A stretch of DNA of 64,000 nt. It comes from Lentibacillus amyloliquefaciens. GTDB taxonomy: Bacteria > Bacillota > Bacilli > Bacillales > Amphibacillaceae. The stretch covers positions 2,170,001-2,234,000 of the forward strand of contig NZ_CP013862.1 of assembly GCF_001307805.1 (NCBI RefSeq), in the 5' to 3' direction. Of this stretch, positions 1 to 9,915 are shown in pieces. Every line of letters starts with the position of its first letter. Position 1 is the first letter of the stretch. The position numbers were made by a program, and so were the translations under genes. The notes under the pieces were generated by a model, which saw only the letters and a list, made by a program, of their open reading frames with translations, was not told the origin of the DNA and ran no database searches.

Positions 1-20
1 GTTGCCACTAGTTTTTTCAT
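1..20 (-). CDS. 5' end of a gene starting MKKLVA, cut by window edge
   Basis: Only the first codons are in the window. The minus strand reads ATG AAA AAA CTA GTG GCA and then leaves the window. A very strong ribosome binding site (AAAGGGGGGATC) sits just upstream, and the ATG lies 14 nt after the stop codon of the HTH-TPR regulator, so the two are probably co-transcribed. A start of the form MKK plus hydrophobic residues fits a secreted protein or peptide. In NprR-NprX and PlcR-PapR systems the gene directly after the regulator encodes the exported signalling-peptide precursor, and this could be one. That identity is inference from position only. Confidence 0.55.
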
Positions 21-34
21 ATTGATCCCCCCTT

Positions 35-1303
35 TTAAAGGCTAATGAGTTCTTCATAAGTATTGTTAGCCAGTTTATAATATTTAACAGATTCTTTATA
101 TCTGTTAATCGCTTCAAAATGATCCGCCAACATATTGGCGTAAATCACCAAGTTGGCATAGTCCTTATGTTTCTGCAAATAAGGTATAAACCTATCAATA
201 ACCAGGGACTCGAATTTTTCAGCTTCCTGATTGATTGCGTAATTATAAGTATGCATAATGTAATAGAATAATTGATACCTCTCCTGATCTTCAGCATCTT
301 CCAGCAGTTTCATGCTCATGTCAGCCATATCCTGCGCTCTATCAAACTCTTGTATATTGTAATATTCTTTAACCAAAGAGGTTGTTGCTGTTAAGCGCTC
401 CAGAAACATTAATTCCGGTTCGTTCACTATCTCCTCATAATTTGCAATAGCCTTTTCGTTCTCACCGATTGTTGAGTAAAGATAGCCTAAATTTTGATTC
501 GTCAATTGAATAATTTGCTTGCTCTGTTTCAATTCACCCAAATGTTTAGCAAGGTTATAGTTTTTGATTGCCTTATCATGCATCTTGATTCTGCGATAGG
601 AGATGCCAAGCAAAATATGGCATTCAGCACAGCGGCTGAAATTGTATGTCGTCCGGAAAATAGAAATTGCTTTTTCAGCATATTCAATCGCTTCAAGAGT
701 ATTCCGAAGTTTACTGTGCGTTACAGCAATGGTGTACTGTAAATCAGCAATTTCTTCTTCGGATAAATCTATTTGATTCAGTTTTTCTTCCGCTATATTA
801 TATAAGCGCAAAGCAAGATCAAAATCAGAAGCCACAGAATTGTAGTTTCCTTTGAACTTATACCAGTAAAACTGATGCAAGGTGTCAAAGGTGCCAGTCA
901 TTTCGGTTAGTTTATTAATCTGGCTTAACGCCTTCTCCATTTCACCAATAACCAAAAAGTACCTGACCTTGTGAACCTCAAACATGGCCAGACTGTCAGC
1001 AGAAGGATTATCATACATAAGCTGGTTCAATTCCTGATACTTTTGAATGATGTCTTCAGTGTCATATTCCGAAGACAGCATATCGAACCATTCCTGGCAC
1101 TTTTCTCTGATAACTTCATCGGTTTCATTTACCAGCTGAATTCCCAGCTTGGTGCATAACAAGCTTATAACACTAGGGCTTGCCTCCGTTTTTTCATTTT
1201 CAATTTTGGATAGATAGGCACTTGAGACAATTCCTTCAGCCAGTTCTGCCTGGGTCATTTCCTGTTGAATTCTGTGCAGTTTGATATAAGGCCCAATTTC
1301 CAT
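35..1303 (-). CDS. XRE-family HTH plus TPR regulator, NprR/PlcR-like (RRNPP)
   Basis: A 422-residue protein. Residues 1-60 form a Cro/C1-type helix-turn-helix (IGPYIKLHRIQQEMTQAEL, then SSAYLSKIEN). The rest is a series of TPR-like helical pairs, for example LGISYRRIKMHDKAIKNYNL and LGYLYSTIGENEKAIANYEE. Length and architecture match the RRNPP quorum-sensing regulators, close to NprR (about 423 aa), which bind an imported oligopeptide through the TPRs and then switch DNA binding. The frame is open for 84 more codons upstream, but ATG at 1303 is preceded by AAGGTAGG at good spacing and begins exactly at the HTH, so I use it. The next gene downstream starts 14 nt later and may encode the cognate peptide. 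The regulon is unknown. Confidence 0.88.
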   Translation of the reverse strand: MEIGPYIKLHRIQQEMTQAELAEGIVSSAYLSKIENEKTEASPSVISLLCTKLGIQLVNETDEVIREKCQEWFDMLSSEYDTEDIIQKYQELNQLMYDNPSADSLAMFEVHKVRYFLVIGEMEKALSQINKLTEMTGTFDTLHQFYWYKFKGNYNSVASDFDLALRLYNIAEEKLNQIDLSEEEIADLQYTIAVTHSKLRNTLEAIEYAEKAISIFRTTYNFSRCAECHILLGISYRRIKMHDKAIKNYNLAKHLGELKQSKQIIQLTNQNLGYLYSTIGENEKAIANYEEIVNEPELMFLERLTATTSLVKEYYNIQEFDRAQDMADMSMKLLEDAEDQERYQLFYYIMHTYNYAINQEAEKFESLVIDRFIPYLQKHKDYANLVIYANMLADHFEAINRYKESVKYYKLANNTYEELISL

Positions 1304-1555
1304 CTTTTTACCTACCTTATCAGCTGAATATTTGAATGATTTTCCTTTTCTCCTATATTTATATAATAACATAAATTCCAAAAATTCATATTGGGAAAGT
1401 TGATGGGCAAAAACACTAATAAAACCACTTTCAACTTGCCAACTTTCCTGAAATGAGGAAAGTTGGTTAAAAAACCCCTTTTCCCGGATCTTTAAAATCG
1501 GAAAAAGGGATTGATATCCATTTTGGGTATATTGACTTAATACAAATTTCATCAA

Positions 1556-2773
1556 TCAGGAATCAAACACCTGGACATTTACTTCGCTGCTGCCCGCTTC
1601 CCGGAAGATGATACTCTCCAGCTTCTCGCTTGAAGTGATTTTCACTTCAAGATCATAGTAATCCTGGAACATTTCCTCAACCAGTCCGTACGTATATTGC
1701 GTAAAACCGAGCACTTCACCTTCACTGTAAAATTCAATTGGAATCTCCAATGTCAGTTGCTGTAATTCTTCATCAATATAAAAACCTTCACCGACTACTC
1801 CCACATAATTCGGGAAATATTCTTCAATACGCGAACTGAAGTTTTGCACTAATTGCTGTGTATCATAGTATTTTTCTTCGCCTTCATCTGATGGAAACAG
1901 AATATTTTCTTCGTTAACCGTCTCCCATTCGTCAATTGATGCCTGTCCGCTTTCAATCGCTGTCTTGGCGACAAAGTTCCCGGGCACAGGTGAGCCCTGA
2001 CCTTCTTCTCTGTACAACGCAATCATGATTGGGACATCGCTCAGTTCTTCAATATTGCGGACGCGTTCCAAAACCGTTTGGGCGATTTCTTGTCCTTTCT
2101 CCATCATTTCCGATTCCGGGATATCCCTGTGCTGTGTATTTCCGTCAGCTTCATACGTAAAGACTGATTTTAACGCGATTCCGATTGAAGCGCCTGCCAA
2201 TTCAACCGAATCATCCTCATTTCGCTTAAGAAAATTATGTTCGAGAATATGGCTAAGATATTTCGGATTCTCTTCGTAGTCTTCCTTTGATGCTGTTTCA
2301 TCGGTCAAGCTTTCTTCTTCATCCAGCGGCGGATTTAAAGCACGTTGCGCATTTTCAATATCTTCTTCATTATAATCATCACTTTCCTGCATCGCATTGA
2401 TCATCTCTTCTGTTGGGTCCGTATCCAGCCACGAATACAACATATCCGACGTTAAATATTGCCCTTCTTCAAAAAACAGCTGCTCAGGGTCGAAATGTTC
2501 TTTGGAAAGGCGTCTTAAACCGGTTTCCATTTCATCAATATCAACACGATTCCCCATCTGATTCGTAATAACGCCTCTTGAAGCACTCGGACGATATGGC
2601 AGGATGGTCCGGTAGTTCTCCTCTGACAGCTTTTGACTTGAAACAATCGATTGTTGCTGCTGTTGTGACTCGTCTTCATTTTGCACAACTTCGTCCTCGT
2701 TATCGATCGACGGTGTACAGCTTGAAAGAATCAATATGGTGCTTGCCAGGAGGACGGTTATTTTTTTCAACAT
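1556..2773 (-). CDS. camS: CamS family lipoprotein (sex pheromone precursor-like)
   Basis: A 405-residue exported lipoprotein. Residues 1-19 form a lipoprotein signal peptide ending in a lipobox (LILSSC, lipidated Cys19), followed by an acidic, Q-rich linker (residues 20-45) and the CamS domain. It is the orthologue of B. subtilis YerH, and its position directly after ligA in a pcrB-pcrA-ligA-camS order supports this. In Staphylococcus and Enterococcus the CamS signal peptide is processed to a short hydrophobic peptide that acts like the cAM373 pheromone. The function of the mature protein is not established. The gene is separated from ligA by an inserted R1 repeat, so co-transcription with ligA is less certain than in relatives. 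Confidence 0.9.
   Translation of the reverse strand: MLKKITVLLASTILILSSCTPSIDNEDEVVQNEDESQQQQQSIVSSQKLSEENYRTILPYRPSASRGVITNQMGNRVDIDEMETGLRRLSKEHFDPEQLFFEEGQYLTSDMLYSWLDTDPTEEMINAMQESDDYNEEDIENAQRALNPPLDEEESLTDETASKEDYEENPKYLSHILEHNFLKRNEDDSVELAGASIGIALKSVFTYEADGNTQHRDIPESEMMEKGQEIAQTVLERVRNIEELSDVPIMIALYREEGQGSPVPGNFVAKTAIESGQASIDEWETVNEENILFPSDEGEEKYYDTQQLVQNFSSRIEEYFPNYVGVVGEGFYIDEELQQLTLEIPIEFYSEGEVLGFTQYTYGLVEEMFQDYYDLEVKITSSEKLESIIFREAGSSEVNVQVFDS
2717..2773 (-). other. camS lipoprotein signal peptide with possible pheromone heptapeptide
   Basis: This segment encodes residues 1-19 of the CamS-type lipoprotein. After signal peptidase II cleavage before Cys19, the released peptide ends in TILILSS. 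Processed CamS signal peptides known in Gram-positive cocci end in similar hydrophobic heptapeptides (AIFILAA in S. aureus). The similarity of layout can be seen in the sequence. Any signalling activity here is inference. Confidence 0.4.
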
Positions 2774-2790
2774 ATTCCACTCCTTAATAG

Positions 2791-2944
2791 TGCGTATTCA
2801 AAAAAGAGGATAAAAAGGACCGAGAAGTTCGAGGCGGCGCAGTTTCGAGCAGCGGAATGTATGCCTTCAGATACATGAGTAGCGGAGAAACAAGCCAACG
2901 AAGAAATTCGACGTGTCATTTTTACCGGACTTTTTGAACAACCT
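2791..2944 (+). repeat. R1 repeat (MITE-like), copy 1, with 7-bp flanking duplication
   Basis: A non-coding 154-bp element between ligA and camS, with inverted ends built on TTCAAAAAG at the left and CTTTTTGAACAACCT at the right. It is flanked on both sides by the exact direct repeat TTAATAG (2784-2790 and 2945-2951), which looks like a target-site duplication. The same element recurs at 8571-8812 (inverted) and 28735-28909. Internal blocks such as GAAGTTCGAGG and AACAAGCCAACGA are shared with the 8571 copy. No transposase is present, so this looks like a non-autonomous element. Confidence 0.75.
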
Positions 2945-3027
2945 TTAATAGGAAGTTCAAAAAATCTCATGCATGCTGCTCCGGAAAGAATTGATGCATT
3001 ACGGCAGTCACTTTTTTGAACCAATAC

Positions 3028-5031
<2,004 letters not shown>

Positions 5032-5046
5032 TTAAGCAAGCACCTC

Positions 5047-7260
5047 CTATTGTTTCGTGATAGGTGCGAATTTGGCCAGAAGCCGCTTGACACCCGTTGG
5101 AGCAGGAAAGGCAATATCAAGTTCCATTGAGTCTCCCTCGCCCTGGACTTTAACGACTGTACCGACGCCCCATTTCTTATGTTCAGCTTTATCGCCGGGG
5201 CTCCATGTCCTGGATTCCGCTCCGGTTGTCTGCTGCATTTTCCCGGCCCGGCGTTTCGGTGCAGACAGCTTGTCAGCTCGTTTCTCAAACGAGCTGAACA
5301 TTGACGCACGTGCCTGCTCAATTCCATCGACCAGATCTTCCGGGATTTCATTGATAAATCGGCTGATCGGGTTCATATTCGTCCGGCCGTATAAAGTACG
5401 CATCTTAGCGTGTGTCAGGTAAAGTTCCTCTTCGGCACGCGTTACCCCGACATAGGCGAGGCGGCGTTCTTCTTCCATTTCTTCATCATCAAACATGGAC
5501 CGGCTATGCGGAAAGACATTTTCTTCCATACCAACCAAAAAGACCACCGGGAATTCCAACCCTTTGGCAGCATGCAGTGTCATGAGCGTAATTTTCGGTT
5601 CACTGTCAGCTTCATCATCCACACGGTCAATATCTGCAATTAAGGCAAGGTCGGTGAGGAATGCAATCAGCGTCTTATCTTCTGCATATTCTTCAAAGTC
5701 CTGAGTGACTGTCTTGAACTCTTCCAGGTTCTCCAGACGGCTCTGTGACTCAAGCGATCGTTCATTCTTCAGCATTTCCTCATAGCCTGTCCGTTCAAGA
5801 ATGGCTTCAACCATGTCTGTTGATGTCAAAAATTCCTGCTGCTGTGTAAGCGTCTTAATGAGATTGCCGAACCCGTCGAGTGCTGTGGCCGCTTTTTTTG
5901 TCACCCCGACAAAATCGACTTCTTTCACTGCCTGATAAAAGGAAATACCGTGCTCAACAGCATACGCACGCAATTTATCAACCGACGTTTTCCCAATGCC
6001 CCGTTTAGGCACATTGACAACCCGTTCAAAACTAATATCGTCATCCGGATTGGTAATCAGACGTAAATAAGCGGTCAAGTCCTTGATTTCTTTACGATCA
6101 TAGAATTTTGTGCCGCCAACCATCTGGTAGGATATATTTGATTTCATGAATGTGTCTTCAATGGCACGGGACTGAGCGTTTGTCCGGTAAAGGATCGCAA
6201 TATCATCCGCTGAGAAGCCTGCCTCATCTGTCAGTTCTTGTATCTTATCGGTCACAAACAACGCTTCTTCCTGCTCAGTAGCTCCCTGGTAATAATGAAT
6301 CATTTTGCCGTCATTATTCTCAGTCCACAGCTTTTTTGGCTTGCGGCCCGTGTTGTTTTCGATGACACTATTGGCTGCTGCAAGAATCGATTTCGTTGAC
6401 CGATAGTTTTGCTCCAAATAAATAACCCTTGAAGACGGGTAGTCCTCTTCAAACGACAAGATATTGGCGATGTCAGCACCGCGCCAGCGATAAATCGACT
6501 GGTCAGAATCCCCGACAACACAAAGGTTCTGATAACGGTTTGCCAGTTGTTTTACCAGGTAGTATTGGGCATGGTTAGTGTCCTGATATTCGTCAACATG
6601 AATATACTGAAATCGGTTCTGATAATAACCAAGCACCTCAGGAGCCCGTTTAAATAAGTGAATCGTCTGCATAATCAAATCATCAAAGTCAAGTGCCTGA
6701 TTTTTCTCCAATGTTTTCTGATAGCGTTCGTATACTTGTGATACCTGACGCTGGAAGAAGTCGCCAACTTGTTTGCTGTACTCTTCCGGCGTGACAAGTT
6801 CGTTTTTTGCACCGCTAATCTGACCGAGCATTGCGCGCGGATCAAATTTTTTCGGATCGATATTCAAGTCTTTTAAAATCTGCTTAATGACCGACAGCTG
6901 ATCACTGCTGTCTAAAATTGAGAAATTACGATTATAGCCGATACGGTCAATATCCCTGCGCAATATCCGTACACACATCGAGTGGAATGTCGAAACCCAA
7001 ATTTGCTCGCCCCCGGCGCCAACCAGTTTATTCACACGCTTTTTCATTTCCCGTGCAGCTTTATTCGTAAATGTAATCGCCAGCACATTTCTTGGGGATA
7101 CGTCCTTTTCACCAAGCAAATAAGCAATCCGGTGTGTCAAAACGCGGGTTTTGCCGCTTCCGGCACCGGCCATGATCAAAAGCGGCCCCTCGGTATGCTG
7201 GACAGCCTGCTGTTGTTCTTTATTCAATCCGTTTAATAAGTGATGCATTGTTTGGCTCAC
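5047..7260 (-). CDS. pcrA: ATP-dependent DNA helicase PcrA
   Basis: A superfamily 1A 3'-5' helicase (737 aa) for repair, restart of stalled forks and replication of rolling-circle plasmids. The Walker A motif is AGAGSGKT near residue 39, motif II is [10 protein letters not shown], and motif III is [14 protein letters not shown] basic linker and a C-terminal Tudor-like domain ([15 protein letters not shown]), which contacts RNA polymerase in the family, close the protein. I chose GTG at 7260, not a further-upstream start, because AAGGCGGTG lies just before it and the alignment with B. subtilis PcrA begins there. It is in the pcrB-pcrA-ligA cluster. Confidence 0.97.
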   Translation of the reverse strand: MSQTMHHLLNGLNKEQQQAVQHTEGPLLIMAGAGSGKTRVLTHRIAYLLGEKDVSPRNVLAITFTNKAAREMKKRVNKLVGAGGEQIWVSTFHSMCVRILRRDIDRIGYNRNFSILDSSDQLSVIKQILKDLNIDPKKFDPRAMLGQISGAKNELVTPEEYSKQVGDFFQRQVSQVYERYQKTLEKNQALDFDDLIMQTIHLFKRAPEVLGYYQNRFQYIHVDEYQDTNHAQYYLVKQLANRYQNLCVVGDSDQSIYRWRGADIANILSFEEDYPSSRVIYLEQNYRSTKSILAAANSVIENNTGRKPKKLWTENNDGKMIHYYQGATEQEEALFVTDKIQELTDEAGFSADDIAILYRTNAQSRAIEDTFMKSNISYQMVGGTKFYDRKEIKDLTAYLRLITNPDDDISFERVVNVPKRGIGKTSVDKLRAYAVEHGISFYQAVKEVDFVGVTKKAATALDGFGNLIKTLTQQQEFLTSTDMVEAILERTGYEEMLKNERSLESQSRLENLEEFKTVTQDFEEYAEDKTLIAFLTDLALIADIDRVDDEADSEPKITLMTLHAAKGLEFPVVFLVGMEENVFPHSRSMFDDEEMEEERRLAYVGVTRAEEELYLTHAKMRTLYGRTNMNPISRFINEIPEDLVDGIEQARASMFSSFEKRADKLSAPKRRAGKMQQTTGAESRTWSPGDKAEHKKWGVGTVVKVQGEGDSMELDIAFPAPTGVKRLLAKFAPITKQ

Positions 7261-7334
7261 TGTGACACCGCCTTTTATATTGTTCAAAAAGCACACTGAT
7301 AACCAAGGGATCAGCAGCTTTCACAGATTATTAA

Positions 7335-8027
7335 TTATTCCATCTCCTTGACTGCTTTGACTGTTTTCAGTGCTTTATTGATATCTGAATAAATCAGGTT
7401 GCCGACGACAATGGTATCGGCATTTTCCTTCATTTCACGCGCTTTAAAATTATTTTCAATCCCGCCGCCGTATATTAGCTTTGTATCTGTGAGCTGTTCT
7501 TTGACCGTTTTAACGAGTTCAGGATCACCGTATTCACCGCTGTACTCCATGTAAAAAACCGGAAAGTGATAAATATGCTCTGCCATATACGCATAGGCTG
7601 CCACATCTTCACTATCGGGCATCTCACTTTTTGTCTTTTTGAATGCTTTGGCGTCTTCATTCATAATACAGTAGCCTTCCACGAGAGTTTTATCCCAATC
7701 GATCGAATCACGATATTCTTTGATGGCTGCATGATGAATATCCATCATCCATTTTTTCTCGGTGCTGTTCATGACCATCGGGATAAAATAAAAATCAAAC
7801 CCGGGTGTGATGGATTCTAAATTGGATACTTCCAAAATGCATGGTACTGTATGTTGGCGGATCCGTGACAGTAAATCCAGCACACCATCAAGTGTCACAT
7901 CATCCGTCCCGCCGACGACCACAGCATCAGTTCCCGATTCACAAATAGCGTCAAGATCCTCATCCGATATTTCTTTGGCGGGATCCACTTTGAACAAATG
8001 ATCCCAATTGTCAATTGAATATCTCAC
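7335..8027 (-). CDS. pcrB: Heptaprenylglyceryl phosphate synthase PcrB
   Basis: A 230-residue TIM-barrel prenyltransferase. In Bacillaceae PcrB joins heptaprenyl diphosphate to sn-glycerol-1-phosphate, giving an archaeal-type ether lipid precursor. Diagnostic segments are DAVVVGGTDDVTLDG, the substrate-binding YYMEYSGEYG-like segment (here FYMEYSGEYGDP) and the phosphate-binding LIYGGGIEN and ADTIVVGNLIY loops. The start is GTG at 8027, with GGAGG seven bases upstream. It is the first gene of the pcrB-pcrA-ligA run. The AT-rich 215-nt gap upstream must hold the promoter, but I could not pick hexamers with confidence. Confidence 0.95.
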   Translation of the reverse strand: MRYSIDNWDHLFKVDPAKEISDEDLDAICESGTDAVVVGGTDDVTLDGVLDLLSRIRQHTVPCILEVSNLESITPGFDFYFIPMVMNSTEKKWMMDIHHAAIKEYRDSIDWDKTLVEGYCIMNEDAKAFKKTKSEMPDSEDVAAYAYMAEHIYHFPVFYMEYSGEYGDPELVKTVKEQLTDTKLIYGGGIENNFKAREMKENADTIVVGNLIYSDINKALKTVKAVKEME

Positions 8028-8243
8028 GTCAAAGCCTCCAATTATAAAATATTAAAATAAAGTCAAGTGTTCGCGCCGATCATGTTTAATCAAATGATTT
8101 ATACTTTCATTCTAAAAGTATACCAAAAAATGCGCTATGAATTTAGGGTTAAATGAAATGAATTTGCGGAAATTCGTACAAAGAGGCTTTGGGAGATTTC
8201 AAAAACGAAAGAGTACTATCCCCCAATTTGGAGGATAGCTGGC

Positions 8244-8546
8244 TTATTCTGCAGAATCATCAAGTATGCGGTCAAGTACAATTTTATATCCGTCACTGCC
8301 GTAATTGATGCAGCGGCGCACGCGGGAAATCGTGGCAGTTGAGGCATTCGTTTCCTCTTCAATAACGCTGTAGGTACGACCTTCTGTCAGCATCCTGGCC
8401 ACCTGCAAACGCTGGGCAATCGCATGAATTTCGGACATTGTTGCGATATCATCAAAAAATTTGTAGCATTCTTCACGATCTTTTAATGAAAGAATCGCAT
8501 CAAACAGCTGGTCAAGCTGTTCACCGCGCAGTTTATCAATCTGCAT
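8244..8546 (-). CDS. yerC: YerC/YecD family TrpR-related DNA-binding protein
   Basis: A 100-residue protein of the TrpR-like YerC family. It is all helical, with a helix-turn-helix in the second half (YSVIEEETNASTATISRVRR) preceded by the conserved MSEIHAIAQRLQVARML segment. The family occurs next to pcrB in Bacillaceae and is assumed to be a transcriptional regulator, with targets not well defined. ATG at 8546 has AGGTGA upstream. It is separated from yerB by an R1 repeat and from pcrB by about 215 nt, so it may be monocistronic here. Confidence 0.92.
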   Translation of the reverse strand: MQIDKLRGEQLDQLFDAILSLKDREECYKFFDDIATMSEIHAIAQRLQVARMLTEGRTYSVIEEETNASTATISRVRRCINYGSDGYKIVLDRILDDSAE

Positions 8547-8570
8547 GAGGCGTCACCTGCTTTCTTCTAT

Positions 8571-8812
8571 GGGTTGTTCAAAAAGTCCGGTAATAATGAC
8601 ACATCAAATTTCTCGTTGGCTTGTTCATCCGCTGCTTGAAACTGTGCCACCTCGAACTTCTTTGTCCTTTTTCCCCGCATATAATGATCAGTAACCCGCC
8701 AGAAAACGGCAGCTAACTGACCATAAATGCCCGATTCTGTTCAACTAACATTCAACGGAGAAAATCATTCCGCTGAATGAAGTTTCACTTTATCTTCCTT
8801 TTTGAACACGCA
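8571..8812 (-). repeat. R1 repeat, copy 2 (longest, inverted)
   Basis: This 242-bp copy is in the opposite orientation to copy 1 and fills the yerC-yerB gap. It begins GGGTTGTTCAAAAAG and ends CTTTTTGAACACGCA. It carries both internal blocks: the GTCCGG...CTCGAACTTC half shared with copy 1, and the half around TTCAACTAACATTC and CCGCTGAATGAAGTTTCAC shared with copy 3. Part of the middle (about 8690-8790) also resembles the R2 family. The flanks CTTCTAT and CTTTTAA match at five of seven positions, compatible with a decayed 7-bp duplication. Confidence 0.75.
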
Positions 8813-8815
8813 CTT

Positions 8816-9871
8816 TTAATTTGAGATAGTAATCGATTGTGAAATTCCGGGATTTGACGGTACGACATTGATCCATGTCTTGCCCTGTACAAACTTCAGA
8901 GGCTCGCCATCTTTCACCGGGATAATCCTGCCATCACGGTTTTCCCACTTGACTTCCCGGACTTTTCCTTTTTGAACAAGATAAGCATCCCCGCCTGAGG
9001 CTAAGTCTATTTCCCGTCTGCCGGCACTGTCAATCACTTGATGCGGCGCTTCTACAATAAATATGTTATCAGCAGTAATCTGTTCCTCCGAATTCCGTTC
9101 AACTGTTTTTTCACCATCACTTGAACGGGTGTATGCTTCACGCTTGTCATCATATGTGTATTCAACGGTATAGCTGACCCTGTTGGAATAATCAATTCCC
9201 ACGTTTGTTGCGGCGTCTCCGGAGAGATTATCCGCTTCTTCTTCTGTTGCGAACGGAAGAGGTTCATATGTCTGTTGTACCTCGTACCCTTTTTCCTCTG
9301 CTGTGTCATAGACCGATCCAGTCTGTAAATACGAGTTGTGCGGTGCCTGGCGGAATGATTCCCGTTTAAATAGGGGGCCATTATTATCATAAACAGCGCC
9401 ATCTAAATGTGCAATCCCGCGCTCTTTAATCATATCATTCACAAAATTCGCTGCACCGTGGTAAACATAAAGCGCACCATAACCATTTGCCAATTCAAAA
9501 TAGTACTCTCTGGCACTCCGCACAGGACCTATCGCTTCCGGCAATTCGCTCTGATACAGCGCCAAAAAACGGGTTATACGCCCTTCAGCGAGTATTTCAA
9601 AAACGACATCGGCTTTGCTTAAACCTGTTTGCGGACGGGCTTTCTGATGATTATTGACCATCACACTGACAATCCGGTTATTGACCTGGTCTTCAGTTTT
9701 TGCCCCTGTCAGCGGATATACGTTCTTCTCCGGCGGTTCAGGGGCTGATTCTTTCTCTGTCACTGCATTGTCTTTTGACTCGTTGTCCTGCGCGCTCTGC
9801 TCCGTATCATTCAAGCAAGCAGCAAGGAACACGAGTAAGCATAATGCCAAAAAAACAATAGACTTTCTCAA
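8816..9871 (-). CDS. yerB: DUF3048 lipoprotein YerB
   Basis: A 351-residue exported lipoprotein. The signal peptide ends in a lipobox (LVFLAAC), then an acidic spacer, then two DUF3048 lobes: NHQKARPQTGLSKADVVFE and GPVRSAREYY in the first, with the C-terminal lobe ending in the region WINVVPSNPGIS. It is the orthologue of B. subtilis YerB, whose molecular role is unknown; the fold resembles nucleotide or peptidoglycan-linked domains, but no activity is proven. The start is TTG at 9871, justified by GGAGGTGGAATC in front of it. It lies 44 nt downstream of the YerA homologue and could share its transcript. Confidence 0.93.
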   Translation of the reverse strand: MRKSIVFLALCLLVFLAACLNDTEQSAQDNESKDNAVTEKESAPEPPEKNVYPLTGAKTEDQVNNRIVSVMVNNHQKARPQTGLSKADVVFEILAEGRITRFLALYQSELPEAIGPVRSAREYYFELANGYGALYVYHGAANFVNDMIKERGIAHLDGAVYDNNGPLFKRESFRQAPHNSYLQTGSVYDTAEEKGYEVQQTYEPLPFATEEEADNLSGDAATNVGIDYSNRVSYTVEYTYDDKREAYTRSSDGEKTVERNSEEQITADNIFIVEAPHQVIDSAGRREIDLASGGDAYLVQKGKVREVKWENRDGRIIPVKDGEPLKFVQGKTWINVVPSNPGISQSITISN

Positions 9872-9915
9872 GATTCCACCTCCTGGCCGGTCAGCCTTCC
9901 GGAATCTATTATACG

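Noticed and set aside
1304..1555. N-terminal extension of the HTH-TPR regulator by 84 codons
   Set aside because: The extension has no family match, and the binding site plus domain start point to ATG at 1303.
2767..3024. Minus-strand frame of 85 codons between ligA and camS
   Set aside because: It lies almost wholly in the R1 repeat; similar frames in other R1 copies are broken, so it is not a gene.
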